DNA of 64,000 nt from Flavobacterium defluvii (GTDB taxonomy: Bacteria; Bacteroidota; Bacteroidia; Flavobacteriales; Flavobacteriaceae). Shown one piece after another: positions 1 through 9,256 of the stretch (positions within the stretch are counted from its first letter, which is position 1; the number at the start of each line of letters is the position of its first letter). The stretch is from NCBI RefSeq assembly GCF_900129555.1, contig NZ_FQWC01000006.1:1-64000 (forward strand), given 5' to 3'. Position numbers and translations under genes: made by a program. Below the pieces are notes generated by a model. That model was not told the origin of the DNA and searched no databases. It saw only the letters and a list, made by a program, of their open reading frames with translations.

Positions 1-850
1 AATTTATCGGTCCATACAATTTTCTCAACCAGCCAGGGTTTATTGATTCTCGTTAATTTTGAAGATGCTTCTTTATCCAAAACAAAAACAGCATTGTCAT
101 GTTCCTGTAAAAAAGAAGCCGGAACTCGGTTGGTTACTTCGTCTTCGACTGATTTTTTTACAATATTGGCTTTTCCTTCTCCCCAAGCCAATAGAATAAC
201 TCTTTTGGCTTCCATAATTTTCTTTACTCCAAGCGTAATAGCCGTTCTTGGCGTATTATTCAAACCAAAGAAATCTTTGCTTGCCGCAACTCTTGTAATA
301 TGATCTAAAGCTACTAATCTGGTTTTTGAGTTTTGAAGTGAACCTGATTCATTAAAACCAATATGTCCGTTTCCGCCGATTCCCAGAATCTGAAGATCGA
401 TTCCGCCCAAAGCTTCGATTTTTGCTTCATATTCGTGGCAGTAATCCGCGATTTGTTCTTTGGTTAAAAGTCCGTCGGGAATATGGTAGTTTTCAGGTAA
501 AATATCGACGTGGTCAAACAAAAGTTCTTTCATAAAACGAACGTAACTGTTGATTGAGTTGGGTTCCATTGGGTAATATTCGTCAAGGTTGAAGCTGATT
601 ACGTTTTTAAAACTCAATCCTTCTTCTTTATGAAGTCTTACCAATTCCGCATACAATCCTTTGGGAGATGAACCTGTTGCCAGACCTAAAATACAAGGGT
701 TGTTTTCGTTTTGTTTCGATTGAATTAAAGCTGCAATTTCCTGTGCAACGGCTTTTGAAGCTTCTGTTGAATTTTCAAAAACAACAGTATTGATGTTTTC
801 GAATCGCTTTTCGAAACCTGTTGCTTTGTCTATTTTACTTTTTAACATGA
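1..850 (-). CDS. nagB: Glucosamine-6-phosphate deaminase, N-terminal 283 residues (runs off left edge)
   Basis: Converts glucosamine-6-phosphate to fructose-6-phosphate and ammonia in amino-sugar catabolism (cytoplasm). The start is the ATG whose complement lies at 848-850. The reading frame stays open to base 1, so the 3' part is outside the window. Visible family motifs are LGLATGSSPKGLY (sugar-phosphate isomerase loop), FNLDEYYP with the catalytic-region Asp, and GIGGNGHIGFNE. Bacteroidota often carry a long form of about 640 residues with an extra C-terminal deacetylase-like domain; whether that domain is present cannot be seen here. Confidence 0.93.
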
Positions 851-1226
851 TATAGTTTTTTTTTATTTTTCAGAATTACAAAATCGGCTAAAAAGCCAAA
901 AAAAGTTTATTTTTTTGTCGCAAAAAAGCAGGTCAAAACCCAGCTAAAACAATAGCAGTCAATACCATATAAAGATAAAACCTTTATAAATGGAATACAA
1001 TAAAATTTAAATTATTGATTTGGAGCAGATTTGGAATATTGTTTTGCCTCACGTAGAAAATTCCAAATATTGAAAAGTGAATCTCGTTTCACTTAAAATT
1101 GATTGCATTATTTTTGCATAAAAATGCGTATTTTTTGCAAGACAAAGATACTTCATTATATGCTGAAGAACCAAAAAATGATATGAATATTTTGTTAATT
1201 TTTTAAATTCTAACGAATCCATAAAA
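851..1226. other. Intergenic region between nagB and osmC-like gene, no gene seen
   Basis: AT-rich stretch without a convincing ORF on either strand. It must hold the nagB promoter on the minus strand; the TTTTG run near 885 is a poor match to TAnnTTTG. A short hairpin (TTGGC/GCCGA around 870-892) lies just upstream of nagB. Nothing else is recognised. Confidence 0.5.
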
Positions 1227-1251
1227 AAAGCCGCCAACACTGGCAGCTTTT
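1227..1251 (-). terminator. Rho-independent terminator of the OsmC-family gene
   Basis: A hairpin AAAGC(t)GCCA-loop-TGGC(g)GCTTT read on the minus strand is followed by a run of T (the A-run at 1223-1229 on +). It lies 20 bp beyond the stop of the OsmC gene. Confidence 0.7.
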
Positions 1252-1270
1252 AGATATATCGTAAAAAAAA

Positions 1271-1672
1271 TTATTTCCAATTAAAGGTTACATTTTTTTC
1301 AATTTCGGAACTTAAGCTTAAAAACACAGGACAAGTCATTGCAGCTCGTTCTAGTATGGTTTTACTTTTTTCATCGGCATTACTTTTTAGTTCAAAAACC
1401 ACTTCGATTGTGCCAATTCTGCGCGGTTCAGCATGCATGATTTTTGTTACTTCTGCAGTCGAACCTACTAAATCTACGTTTAAATCACGGGCTTTTATTC
1501 CCATAATGGTAAACATACAGCTTGCTAAAGCATTGGCAACGGTATCGGTTGGAGAAAAAGCTTCGCCTTTTCCGTTATTATCAAGCGGTGCATCAGATAT
1601 GATTTCACTTCCTGATTGTATATGTATTGAACTAGTTCTTAAATCCCCTAAGTATGTTACTTTTGATGTCAT
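1271..1672 (-). CDS. OsmC/Ohr-family peroxiredoxin-like protein
   Basis: 133 residues, the normal size for the OsmC family of thiol-dependent (hydro)peroxide reductases. The two conserved cysteines are present: Cys52 (NALASCMF) and Cys114 (AMTCPVFLS). The central helix TDTVANALASC and the GIKARDLNVD stretch are also typical. The ATG overlaps the stop codon of the upstream LysM gene by one base (TAATG), which suggests translational coupling. Which subgroup (OsmC, Ohr or YhfA-like) it belongs to is not resolved, so its substrate is open. Confidence 0.87.
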   Translation of the reverse strand: MTSKVTYLGDLRTSSIHIQSGSEIISDAPLDNNGKGEAFSPTDTVANALASCMFTIMGIKARDLNVDLVGSTAEVTKIMHAEPRRIGTIEVVFELKSNADEKSKTILERAAMTCPVFLSLSSEIEKNVTFNWK

Positions 1673-3759
1673 TAATTTGCTTCTTTTAAAGTTAAGTCTG
1701 AATCGTAATATAAAATGTAGACACCTTTGTTTGCGTGTCCGCCATCTTCTTTTTTATAAAACTGAAATTTATTATCAACTTGCTGCGTTGTCATTAAATC
1801 AGCTGTTTCCTGATATGTTTTTCCCTGAACCAAACGCATCATAGTATCAAAAGTAACGTCAAACCCTCGTGTTGCATAGGTATTTGGATAAGCTTTGTTT
1901 TTCAATTTATATTCTTTTTTGAAAATCGAAACGTTTTGGTCGTCACTATCACGCGTAACTGAAGGGTACATTAATTTTAGCTGTACTAAATTATCAAAAT
2001 TAATCTCATCGGTATCAAGTGTGCTGTTTGGCTCTAAAATTACCAGCTGTACCTGACATGTTTTTTGAGAATCAATCAAGGCTTTAATTACGGTTTTAAT
2101 CATTGCTGTATTTCCCGTTTCCATGACAACATAATTTAAGCGTGTAGGCAATAATAAGCTTTTTAAATTAGCGACATCTAAACCGCCCGCCTCTGTTAAG
2201 CCGGCAAAAACAACTCCTTTTTGGTTTTGTTTAATATAGTTGATAACCGATTCTTTTTTCTTGTCTACAACAGCCACAATATTTCCGTTTTTGGCTCTCA
2301 TATAATCAAAAATTGCATTTCGAACCACATCGTTTGATGGTATGGTCTGATATAAATTATCGATAGGATTTGCCACATCTTTTGACAATGGCGAGATTAC
2401 CGGAACATTGTACAAACGAAGTGAATTTGCTGTAGACTCGGCATTGTTTTGGTAAAACGGCCCTACAACTGCATCTGCTTCCTGCAATTTATTTTGTGCA
2501 ATTAAACTTGAAATATTTGATGTTGTTTTTGTTTCCTGTGAGTCATAAATCGAAACATCAATTGGTAATTTTAATGTTTTAGCCGAATCAATCGCCATCA
2601 TAGCACCTGAATAAAAATCCAGCGTCATGTTTAAAAATTTATCCGTTTTTAAACGTGCAGCCATGCCGGTTGTGTCGCTTTGCAACTTTGCTAAGTTAAA
2701 AGGAAGCAATAAAACTACTTTTTTACGTTCGTTTTGACCTCTTTTCTTAGTTAGTTCTACAACTTCAGGATCTGCAGAAACAGTTTCAGATTTTACCTTA
2801 TCCACAATCTTAATTCCTCCGCCGCTGCTTTCAACAGTTTTTTCAGCCGGTTTTTCTACAGAAGTCTGCACCGCTTTCTCTGCAGGCTGAGATTGTGCTA
2901 CAATTGGAGCAGGAGCTACATATCCCGTAGGAACTTTTAAAACCATTCCTTCTTTTACACCTTCTGAAAGTGATGGATTTAATTCAACTAATTCTTCCTG
3001 AGTTAAATGAAAAACCCTTCCTAAACTATAAAAAGTTTCTTTTGGTTTTACCTGATAATCCATATAAGTAACTGCCTTTTTAAATTCAGCAGGTTTTTTA
3101 GTTTCCTCAGGTTTTGAGACAGCAGCTGATGTTGTTGTTTCAATTTTAGGTGCAGTTCCTTTTATTGTTAATCGATATCCAACTGGCAAATTGGCAACAA
3201 TATCAGGGTTTCTCTTTTCCAATTCTTCAATTGAAATTCCGTATTGTTTCGCAATACCAAATTTAGTTTCCTTTGGCTGAACGTCATGGTAAACGTATTT
3301 TTCGGCTCCTTTTTGTTTCTTCTCAGCAGCTGCGGCTTTTGGTGCAGAACCTTTTGCCGGAATTGTCAATGTTTGTCCTGGCTGTAAACCGTCTGTAACC
3401 AAAAAAGGATTTGCTGCTTTTAAAGCTTCATCACTAATATCATATTTTTTTTCAATGCCATACAAAGTTTCTTTTGGCTGTACTTCGTGCGTAACTACTT
3501 TTGAATTACCTGATTTTGCAGCAGTTTCTTTTTTATCTGTATTTTTTCCTGTCGGGATCAGCAAAACGGTATTTGGTTTTACGCCATTTCTTGCGTCCGG
3601 ATTTAATTCGTAGATATCAAAAGGCGTTACCTTAAATTTTTGAGCAATCTGGTTAACCGTTTCTCCGCTTGAAACCGTATATTTTACTACTTTTCCTTGC
3701 GAAAAAGCAGAGCAGGTCACAAAAAAAACAAGTAAAAATAATGTTGAATAATATTTCAT
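1672..3759 (-). CDS. LysM-repeat protein with C-terminal periplasmic-binding-protein-like domain
   Basis: 695 residues. A signal peptide (about 1-20) is followed by four LysM modules (about 24-69, 87-134, 152-199 and 230-276) that should bind peptidoglycan, then a Lys/Glu/Pro-rich linker. From about 345 to the end there is a type 1 periplasmic-binding-fold domain (KVVLLLPFNL..., DVSIYDSQ, VVGPFYQNN, VPVISPLS), as in branched-chain amino-acid receptors. It probably acts in the periplasm, attached to the wall. No transporter genes are adjacent, so the domain may have a structural or sensing role rather than uptake. It is followed by the coupled OsmC gene. A second LysM protein lies just upstream on the same strand. 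Confidence 0.82.
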   Translation of the reverse strand: MKYYSTLFLLVFFVTCSAFSQGKVVKYTVSSGETVNQIAQKFKVTPFDIYELNPDARNGVKPNTVLLIPTGKNTDKKETAAKSGNSKVVTHEVQPKETLYGIEKKYDISDEALKAANPFLVTDGLQPGQTLTIPAKGSAPKAAAAEKKQKGAEKYVYHDVQPKETKFGIAKQYGISIEELEKRNPDIVANLPVGYRLTIKGTAPKIETTTSAAVSKPEETKKPAEFKKAVTYMDYQVKPKETFYSLGRVFHLTQEELVELNPSLSEGVKEGMVLKVPTGYVAPAPIVAQSQPAEKAVQTSVEKPAEKTVESSGGGIKIVDKVKSETVSADPEVVELTKKRGQNERKKVVLLLPFNLAKLQSDTTGMAARLKTDKFLNMTLDFYSGAMMAIDSAKTLKLPIDVSIYDSQETKTTSNISSLIAQNKLQEADAVVGPFYQNNAESTANSLRLYNVPVISPLSKDVANPIDNLYQTIPSNDVVRNAIFDYMRAKNGNIVAVVDKKKESVINYIKQNQKGVVFAGLTEAGGLDVANLKSLLLPTRLNYVVMETGNTAMIKTVIKALIDSQKTCQVQLVILEPNSTLDTDEINFDNLVQLKLMYPSVTRDSDDQNVSIFKKEYKLKNKAYPNTYATRGFDVTFDTMMRLVQGKTYQETADLMTTQQVDNKFQFYKKEDGGHANKGVYILYYDSDLTLKEAN

Positions 3760-3854
3760 AAATAAGACTTAAACAATTTTAATTTTAATTCAAAAATAAG
3801 ATACTAATTTCTCTCATACAAGATTCACGCCATTTGCCAATTCATCTAAAAAAA

Positions 3855-5756
3855 TTATCGAAGATCAACTTCTAATTTCGCAATTATGATGTTCTTATAT
3901 AACTCATCTTCTTCTTTTTTCTTGCATTGATACATAACTTCTTCCATATTTTGGAATCTATCTGAATAAACGTAATAAGAAAGACTATTTACATTAAAGA
4001 AAAAACTAGCGTTAAAATCCCCTGAATCAATTAGTTTCATAATCAGCTTATCTCTTGGCGCTGCGTCTGTAAATATACCTAAAACTAAGTAATAGCCATT
4101 TGAAACTTCTTTAAGATTATCATAAACTTCTATGTTTATATTTTTTTCATTTTTAAATGGGTTTTCCCTAAGCTCTCGGCGCATTTCTTCTAATGAAATT
4201 GTTTTTGAGTTTTCTGCAGAACCTGATTTTTTAATAGCTTCATCCTGATACTTTTTCAATTTAACCAAAGCCAGTTTATCATCAAATTTTCTGGCTTCCA
4301 TACTATAATAAGAAGCTTTACTAATGTGACGTTTTACCTCAATTTGTTTTTGAGTGTCAAGCGAATCTATCTTAGCAATTAAGGATTGATTTTTGGCATC
4401 GCTTTCTTCCTGCTCTATTTTGTAACGTTTAATTTCTTCTAAAGAAAGTCTTTGCTGAATCGAAGTAACGTTATTATTTTTTTCGCTTTCGCGGATTTTC
4501 TTCTTGTATTCCTGATTTTCCTCAACGGCAATTTTTTCAACTTTATTCATCAATCCCGCGTAGGCTTTACGATTTTCTGCAAGCTCTTTTTTCAATTGAG
4601 AAGATAATTCGCTTGTTTTTCCAATACTTTCGTACGATTGTTTTTCCAAACGTTTTGACTCTTCAACATTCAAAACATCCATTCGTTTTAACTCAACTAA
4701 ATCATCATTCATTGTATTTACTAATGAATCCAGTTTTGCCATTAAAATATCCTGAACATTTTTATTAGCTTCTAAAACCAATCGAAGCTTTTCTACCGAA
4801 TTCTCTTTTGAACCGTTCATCTCATTTAAATTAACTTTCAAATCATTAATTTTTATGATTTTCTGATTCATTTCTTTTTGAATAACCAATCTGTCCTTTA
4901 AATCTTCAATTTCAACCGTTTTGGCTTTTGTTTTTTCGACAACAACTTGTTTTTCGGCAAGAGCCAGCATTAATTCTTCGCTTTCGTTAGCTGGTTTTAT
5001 TTCTTTTGTATTGATTGCTAGTTTATTACCAACTATTAATCCGTTTACAATTTCCGGATTTTGAGATTCCAGCTGCTCGATTGTGATGCCGTATTTTTTA
5101 GAAATCGAAAATTTAGTTTCTTTTGGCTCAACTACATGAAAAACAGTTTCCTGATTAATAACGCGAATTCTTCCGTCCAGCGTTTTTCTTTTATTTGGAA
5201 TTGAAATGGTCTGGCCAATCTGCAAACCGTTAATCAAAATATCTTTGTTGAGATTTTCTAAATCCTGAACCGAAACATTGTATTGTCTGGCAATACTAAA
5301 CAAAGATTCTTTGGCAGCAACTAAATGGGTTGTTTTTGAAGAAGATGTATTTTCTGTTTTCGGAAGATTTAAAACCTGCGGAATAATTAACTCCTGACCA
5401 ACCTGAAGTCCGTTTGCCAGAATTGGGTTTGCATTTTGAAGAACTTCAACCGTAACATTATATTTTTTTGATAAACCGTATAATGTTTCTTTTTCAGCAA
5501 CAATGTGAATATTTTGCTGATCCTGATTTATTTTTTGTGGAGAATGAACCGGAATCTTAATAATTTGGTTGTCTTTGATTCCGTTTTGCGATTCGGGGTT
5601 GAGTTTGTAGATTTCATCTACAGAAACCTTATACTTTTGGGCTATAAAATAAGCTGTTTCCCCTTTTTGAATTTTATGCTCAATAATTGAATCTTGTGCA
5701 GTTATTTTGTTAAAAGACAAAACAAACACAAGAGAAATCGTTAAAAGTTCTCTCAT
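3855..5756 (-). CDS. Exported LysM-repeat, coiled-coil protein with SPOR-like C-terminus
   Basis: 633 residues. A signal peptide (1-20) precedes four LysM modules at about 26-70, 83-127, 144-188 and 207-250, each with the YxV..ETxxxIxxKYxVs..xLxxxNP pattern. Residues about 260-520 are charged and helical, probably coiled coil. The last 80 residues (GYYLVLGIF..., ...SYYVYSDRF...) resemble a SPOR domain, which in other proteins binds denuded glycan; this is inferred from pattern only. It lies 95 bp upstream of the next LysM gene on the same strand and downstream of guaA. Its role is likely cell-wall-associated scaffolding. Confidence 0.75.
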   Translation of the reverse strand: MRELLTISLVFVLSFNKITAQDSIIEHKIQKGETAYFIAQKYKVSVDEIYKLNPESQNGIKDNQIIKIPVHSPQKINQDQQNIHIVAEKETLYGLSKKYNVTVEVLQNANPILANGLQVGQELIIPQVLNLPKTENTSSSKTTHLVAAKESLFSIARQYNVSVQDLENLNKDILINGLQIGQTISIPNKRKTLDGRIRVINQETVFHVVEPKETKFSISKKYGITIEQLESQNPEIVNGLIVGNKLAINTKEIKPANESEELMLALAEKQVVVEKTKAKTVEIEDLKDRLVIQKEMNQKIIKINDLKVNLNEMNGSKENSVEKLRLVLEANKNVQDILMAKLDSLVNTMNDDLVELKRMDVLNVEESKRLEKQSYESIGKTSELSSQLKKELAENRKAYAGLMNKVEKIAVEENQEYKKKIRESEKNNNVTSIQQRLSLEEIKRYKIEQEESDAKNQSLIAKIDSLDTQKQIEVKRHISKASYYSMEARKFDDKLALVKLKKYQDEAIKKSGSAENSKTISLEEMRRELRENPFKNEKNINIEVYDNLKEVSNGYYLVLGIFTDAAPRDKLIMKLIDSGDFNASFFFNVNSLSYYVYSDRFQNMEEVMYQCKKKEEDELYKNIIIAKLEVDLR

Positions 5757-5773
5757 AAATAGTAGGTTATAAA

Positions 5774-5806
5774 AAATTAAGGCCTTACAAATGTAAGACC
5801 TTAATT
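5774..5806 (-). terminator. Terminator of guaA
   Basis: On the minus strand, ATTAAGGTCTTAC and GTAAGGCCTTAAT pair around a short loop and are followed by T-rich sequence, 14 bp past the guaA stop. Confidence 0.75.
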
Positions 5807-5819
5807 TTAAATTATGCTA

Positions 5820-7349
5820 CTATTCCCACTCAATTGTTGCAGGTGGTTTTGAACTAATATCGTAAACTACACGATTCACGCCTTTTACCTTATTGATAAT
5901 ATCGTTTGAAACTTTCATCAGGAAGTCGTAAGGTAAGTGAACCCAGTCAGCAGTCATACCATCTGTTGATTCTACCGCTCTAAGCGCTACTACTTTTTCG
6001 TACGTACGCTCATCGCCCATAACACCAACGCTGTTTACCGGAAGCAAAATTGCTCCAGCCTGCCAAACTTTATCATATAATCCCCAAGATTTTAATCCTT
6101 CGATAAAAACAGAATCAACGTCTTGTAAAATTCTAACTTTCTCTGGAGTAATGTCTCCTAAAATTCTAATTGATAATCCTGGTCCCGGGAAAGGGTGTCT
6201 TCCTAATAATTCAGGATCTATTCCTAAAGTAGCACCTACTCGTCGCACTTCGTCTTTGAAAAGCATTCTAAGCGGTTCTACAATTTTTAATTTCATATAA
6301 TCTGGCAATCCACCAACGTTATGGTGCGATTTAATAGTTGCCGATGGTCCTTTTACAGATACAGACTCGATTACGTCTGGGTAAATAGTTCCTTGTGCCA
6401 GCCATTTTACGTCTTCTAATAAATGTGATTCATCATCAAAAACTTCGATAAATACACGACCAATTGTTTTACGTTTTGTTTCTGGATCGCTAATTCCTGC
6501 TAATTCGCCAAGGAAACGATCTCCTGCATCTACTCCTTTTACGTTTAATCCCATCCCTTTGTATTGGTTCAATACATTTTCGAATTCGTTTTTACGTAAA
6601 AGCCCGTTGTTAACGAAGATACAGTATAAGTTTTGTCCGATTGCTTTGTTTAATAAAACTGCTGCTACTGTAGAATCTACTCCTCCAGATAAACCAAGAA
6701 CTACTTTATCGTTTCCTAGTTTTTCTTTTAATTCAGCCACCATTTCGTCAACGAAAGCATTTGGTGTAAAGTTTTGAGGAACTTCGGCAATTTTTACTAA
6801 GAAATTCTCTAACATTTTTTTTCCATCTGTTGAATGGTAAACCTCTGGATGATATTGAATTGCATAAGTAGTTTCGCCTTCAATTTTGTAAGCTGCGTAT
6901 TCTACATCATGTGTGCTTGCTAATTTTACAGCATTTGTTGGAAGCGCTTTGATACTATCGCTATGGCTCATCCAAACCTGACTGTTTTCTGAAACTCCTT
7001 CAAAGAAAGTTTCTCCTTCTTTAATATAAGACAAGTTGGCTCTTCCGTATTCTCTGGTATTTGAAGCTGCTACTTCACCTCCGCTGAAATGCGCTAAATA
7101 CTGCGCTCCGTAACAAACGGCAAGCAAAGGCATTTTACCTCTAATTTGTGATAAATCAGGATGCGGTGCATCTTCTCCTCTTACTGAAAAAGGGCTTCCT
7201 CCTAAAATTACGGCTTTATAACTTGATAAATCACTTGGAATGTGATTGTAAGGAAAAATTTCGCAGAATATATTTAATTCGCGAACTCTACGCGCAATAA
7301 GTTGTGTATATTGCGATCCAAAATCTAAAATAAGTACGTTGTGTTGCAT
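5820..7349 (-). CDS. guaA: GMP synthase (glutamine-hydrolysing)
   Basis: Makes GMP from XMP, ATP and glutamine in purine synthesis. 509 residues, full length. The class I glutamine amidotransferase half has the triad Cys79 (AVCYGA), His167 and Glu169 (YHPEVY). The ATP pyrophosphatase half has the P-loop SGGVDS at 221-226, and the C-terminal dimerisation domain follows. The start chosen is ATG at 7349, giving [15 protein letters not shown], the family's usual beginning. An in-frame TTG two codons upstream is less likely. A TATTTTTG box (7353-7360) touches the start codon, so a leaderless or very short-leader transcript is possible. Confidence 0.97.
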   Translation of the reverse strand: MQHNVLILDFGSQYTQLIARRVRELNIFCEIFPYNHIPSDLSSYKAVILGGSPFSVRGEDAPHPDLSQIRGKMPLLAVCYGAQYLAHFSGGEVAASNTREYGRANLSYIKEGETFFEGVSENSQVWMSHSDSIKALPTNAVKLASTHDVEYAAYKIEGETTYAIQYHPEVYHSTDGKKMLENFLVKIAEVPQNFTPNAFVDEMVAELKEKLGNDKVVLGLSGGVDSTVAAVLLNKAIGQNLYCIFVNNGLLRKNEFENVLNQYKGMGLNVKGVDAGDRFLGELAGISDPETKRKTIGRVFIEVFDDESHLLEDVKWLAQGTIYPDVIESVSVKGPSATIKSHHNVGGLPDYMKLKIVEPLRMLFKDEVRRVGATLGIDPELLGRHPFPGPGLSIRILGDITPEKVRILQDVDSVFIEGLKSWGLYDKVWQAGAILLPVNSVGVMGDERTYEKVVALRAVESTDGMTADWVHLPYDFLMKVSNDIINKVKGVNRVVYDISSKPPATIEWE

Positions 7350-7352
7350 GCG

Positions 7353-7360
7353 CAAAAATA
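7353..7360 (-). promoter_or_regulatory. Possible -7 box for guaA
   Basis: TATTTTTG on the minus strand matches the Bacteroidota -7 consensus TAnnTTTG. Its position, 4 bp before the guaA ATG, would give a near-leaderless mRNA. No clear TTG -33 box was found at 17-23 bp, so this may be chance. Confidence 0.3.
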
Positions 7361-7380
7361 CTTTTTATATTCGAAATTGA

Positions 7381-7428
7381 AAAATCGGAACAATGAAAAA
7401 AATATTTTTTTTTCATTGTTCCGATTTT
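7381..7428. repeat. Perfect 22-bp inverted repeat upstream of guaA
   Basis: Arms 7381-7402 and 7407-7428 are exact reverse complements with a TATT loop. The arm core is ATCGGAACAATG plus an A/T run. It lies 32 bp upstream of the guaA ATG and could act as a terminator or attenuator on either strand. Confidence 0.8.
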
Positions 7429-7430
7429 TA

Positions 7431-7500
7431 GGTTCAAAGGTTCTGAGTTACAAAGCCTCAAAGTTTTTTTTCTTTGTGCCTTCAAACCTTTTAACTTTGA
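7431..7500. repeat. CAAAG-type imperfect inverted repeat
   Basis: GGTTCAAAGGTTCTGAG...CAAAGCCTCAAAG is followed by CTTTGTGCCTTCAAACC...AACTTTGAC, forming an imperfect stem. It belongs to the same degenerate family as 50511-50580 and 53609-53700. Confidence 0.6.
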
Positions 7501-7568
7501 CTAAAAAAAACAAATCCAAAAACTGAAAAATTTCGTATTTAACGAAAACACCAATTCAAAATTTAACT

Positions 7569-8096
7569 ATGAAACTAAAATTTATTGCCCTGACTGCTTT
7601 TTTGTCAATCCTTTTGACTTCTTGTGATGCAGTAGATGATTTATTAACTTTTAATATTTCAAACGAAGCTTCAATTAAAATCAAAAGCACATCACCGCTT
7701 AACCTACCTACGGAAATAATCACTCCGGAAGTTACAACCAATTCCTCGGCTGAGTTTGAAAACAATAAAACTAAAGCTAGTTTGGTAAAAGATGTAAAAA
7801 TCAGATCGCTAAAAATATCTATTTCTGATCCTTCTGATAAAACTTTTACATTTTTAAAATCGATACACTTGTTTATTTCTACAACAGATTCTGATGAAAT
7901 TGAATTAGCGTATCAGGATAACATTAATACATCAAGCAATATGATTGATTTGGTTTGCACCGATAAAAAACTAGACCAATATATTAAAGCTGATAAATAT
8001 AAAATCAGAACTCAGGTTACGCTTAAAGAAACGCTTACGCAAGATGTAACGGTAAAAGCAGATATGAAGTTTAAGGTCACAGCGGATCCTTTTTAA
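7569..8096 (+). CDS. Putative lipoprotein of unknown function
   Basis: 175 residues. The N-terminus MKLKFIALTAFLSILLTSCD is a lipoprotein signal with lipobox LTSC (Cys19). The rest is predicted to be beta-rich and soluble, with no motif I recognise. Its position opposite guaA and the repeat just after its stop give no functional clue. An envelope location is likely; function unknown. Confidence 0.72.
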   Translation: MKLKFIALTAFLSILLTSCDAVDDLLTFNISNEASIKIKSTSPLNLPTEIITPEVTTNSSAEFENNKTKASLVKDVKIRSLKISISDPSDKTFTFLKSIHLFISTTDSDEIELAYQDNINTSSNMIDLVCTDKKLDQYIKADKYKIRTQVTLKETLTQDVTVKADMKFKVTADPF

Positions 8097-8225
8097 TCTG
8101 AGGTTCTAAGGTGCTGAGTTGCTAAGGTTCTAAGTTTTTTTAGAATCTTAATTTAAAATGATAAGGTTCTAAGAGGCTGAGTAAAAACTTAGCATCTTAG
8201 AACCTTAGTATCTTAGTACCTCTAA
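8097..8225. repeat. TTAGAACCTTAG-type inverted repeat cluster
   Basis: Several degenerate copies of the 11-mer GGTTCTAAGNTG run one way (8101-8185), then the reverse complement CTTAGCATCTTAGAACCTTAG follows in pieces (8188-8220). It fills the convergent gap between two stops. Relatives lie at 61486-61685 and 63165-63340. Confidence 0.7.
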
Positions 8226-8231
8226 AAAAAA

Positions 8232-8942
8232 TTACTCTTTCGTAACAATAATTGTCGCTCTAAATCCTGCGGCAAGATTGTTCCAATAATCATTTGTAAC
8301 TAATTGTCCTTTATCGTCATAAACTCTGATTTCGGCAGTATTTCCGCCTAAAGCGCCAATATTGAGAGCTTCAAAATCTAATTTATTAAACCCCTGAGTC
8401 AGGTTTATTTTTACATCTTTATAACTGGCATCTAACAGAATTCGTTCCTGAATTACAACATCATTTGATGAAACTTTTACCAAGTCGCCATCGATTGCTC
8501 CAAAATCGCGGAATTTTACAATAAAATATTCTGATTTGGTTTTAAAATCTCCCAGCGAAATATTTGATTTTACTAAGGTTCCTCTTCCTTCTTTTAAACC
8601 GGCATCTTTTAAAGCTTTATCCAGATCCTTTTCCATTTTATCCACATATTGATCGCCCGGATTGGCAAAATCGTTTTGCTGATACATAGAAAATTTACTT
8701 TTTTCTTGTCCTATCTGAAATTGTGATTTTGGAGTTATTGTCGTATTATCAAAAACATTTGGCGTTTTAATACTTGGAATATCAGCAGTTTCAGCTGCGG
8801 GATCTTTAACTTGTGGAATTGGTGTCTTTTTTTTCGTGCTAAACTTAGGTGCCGGAATTGGTTTGAATTTTGTTCCAAATTCAGTTTGTGCTGAAACACT
8901 TACAGCGGCAAAAAACAGTATGAAAAATAAAATATGCTTCAT
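8232..8942 (-). CDS. Exported protein of unknown function
   Basis: 236 residues. The signal peptide is MKHILFFILFFAAVSVSAQ, cleaved after AQ. A Lys/Pro/Thr-rich stretch (about 25-65) follows, then a region about 95-236 that looks beta-structured (TKSEYFIVKFRDFGAIDGD..., AEIRVYDDKGQLVTNDYWNNL). The C-terminal half resembles secreted beta-sandwich modules seen in other Flavobacteriia, but I cannot name a family. Likely periplasmic or surface exposed. Confidence 0.7.
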   Translation of the reverse strand: MKHILFFILFFAAVSVSAQTEFGTKFKPIPAPKFSTKKKTPIPQVKDPAAETADIPSIKTPNVFDNTTITPKSQFQIGQEKSKFSMYQQNDFANPGDQYVDKMEKDLDKALKDAGLKEGRGTLVKSNISLGDFKTKSEYFIVKFRDFGAIDGDLVKVSSNDVVIQERILLDASYKDVKINLTQGFNKLDFEALNIGALGGNTAEIRVYDDKGQLVTNDYWNNLAAGFRATIIVTKE

Positions 8943-9256
8943 TGAAAAGTTATTATCGAATCGGCTTAAAAATCTTTATAGAACTCAGGTTAGCATCACA
9001 AAAATAGGATAAATAAGTTTGGCTCGGCAACTTTAAGAGTATTATAACAATATATTAGGCTAATTTTTGCAAATCAAAAAACCTGCCAATTATTCCTTAT
9101 ATAAATAAAATAATTTGTGAATTTAAAATTCCTAAATCCAGAATCAATAAAAAAACAGATGCGATTTTTTATTTAAAACTAACTCAGCATTTTGATTCTT
9201 AACAACTTATTCTTAACTTCAAGATCTAAATTTATTTATCTTAAAATTTATTAAAG
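8943..9256. other. Divergent intergenic region before dnaJ-like gene
   Basis: 314 bp, AT-rich, between divergent genes, so it must contain two promoters. No exact TAnnTTTG box with a matching -33 box was found, and no ORF or strong hairpin is visible. Confidence 0.45.

Noticed and set aside
43..303. Plus-strand ORF of 86 codons at the left edge
   Set aside because: It lies wholly inside nagB on the other strand, whose frame has clear family motifs.
1049..1240. Minus-strand 63-codon ORF between nagB and the OsmC gene
   Set aside because: Its start overlaps the OsmC terminator hairpin and it has no signal, domain or conserved feature.
1356..1844. Plus-strand ORF of 162 codons across the OsmC and LysM genes
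   Set aside because: It crosses two well-supported genes on the opposite strand and has no recognisable domain.
7347..7355. TTG start adding two residues to guaA
   Set aside because: The ATG at 7349 gives the standard family N-terminus, and the TTG overlaps a promoter-like box.
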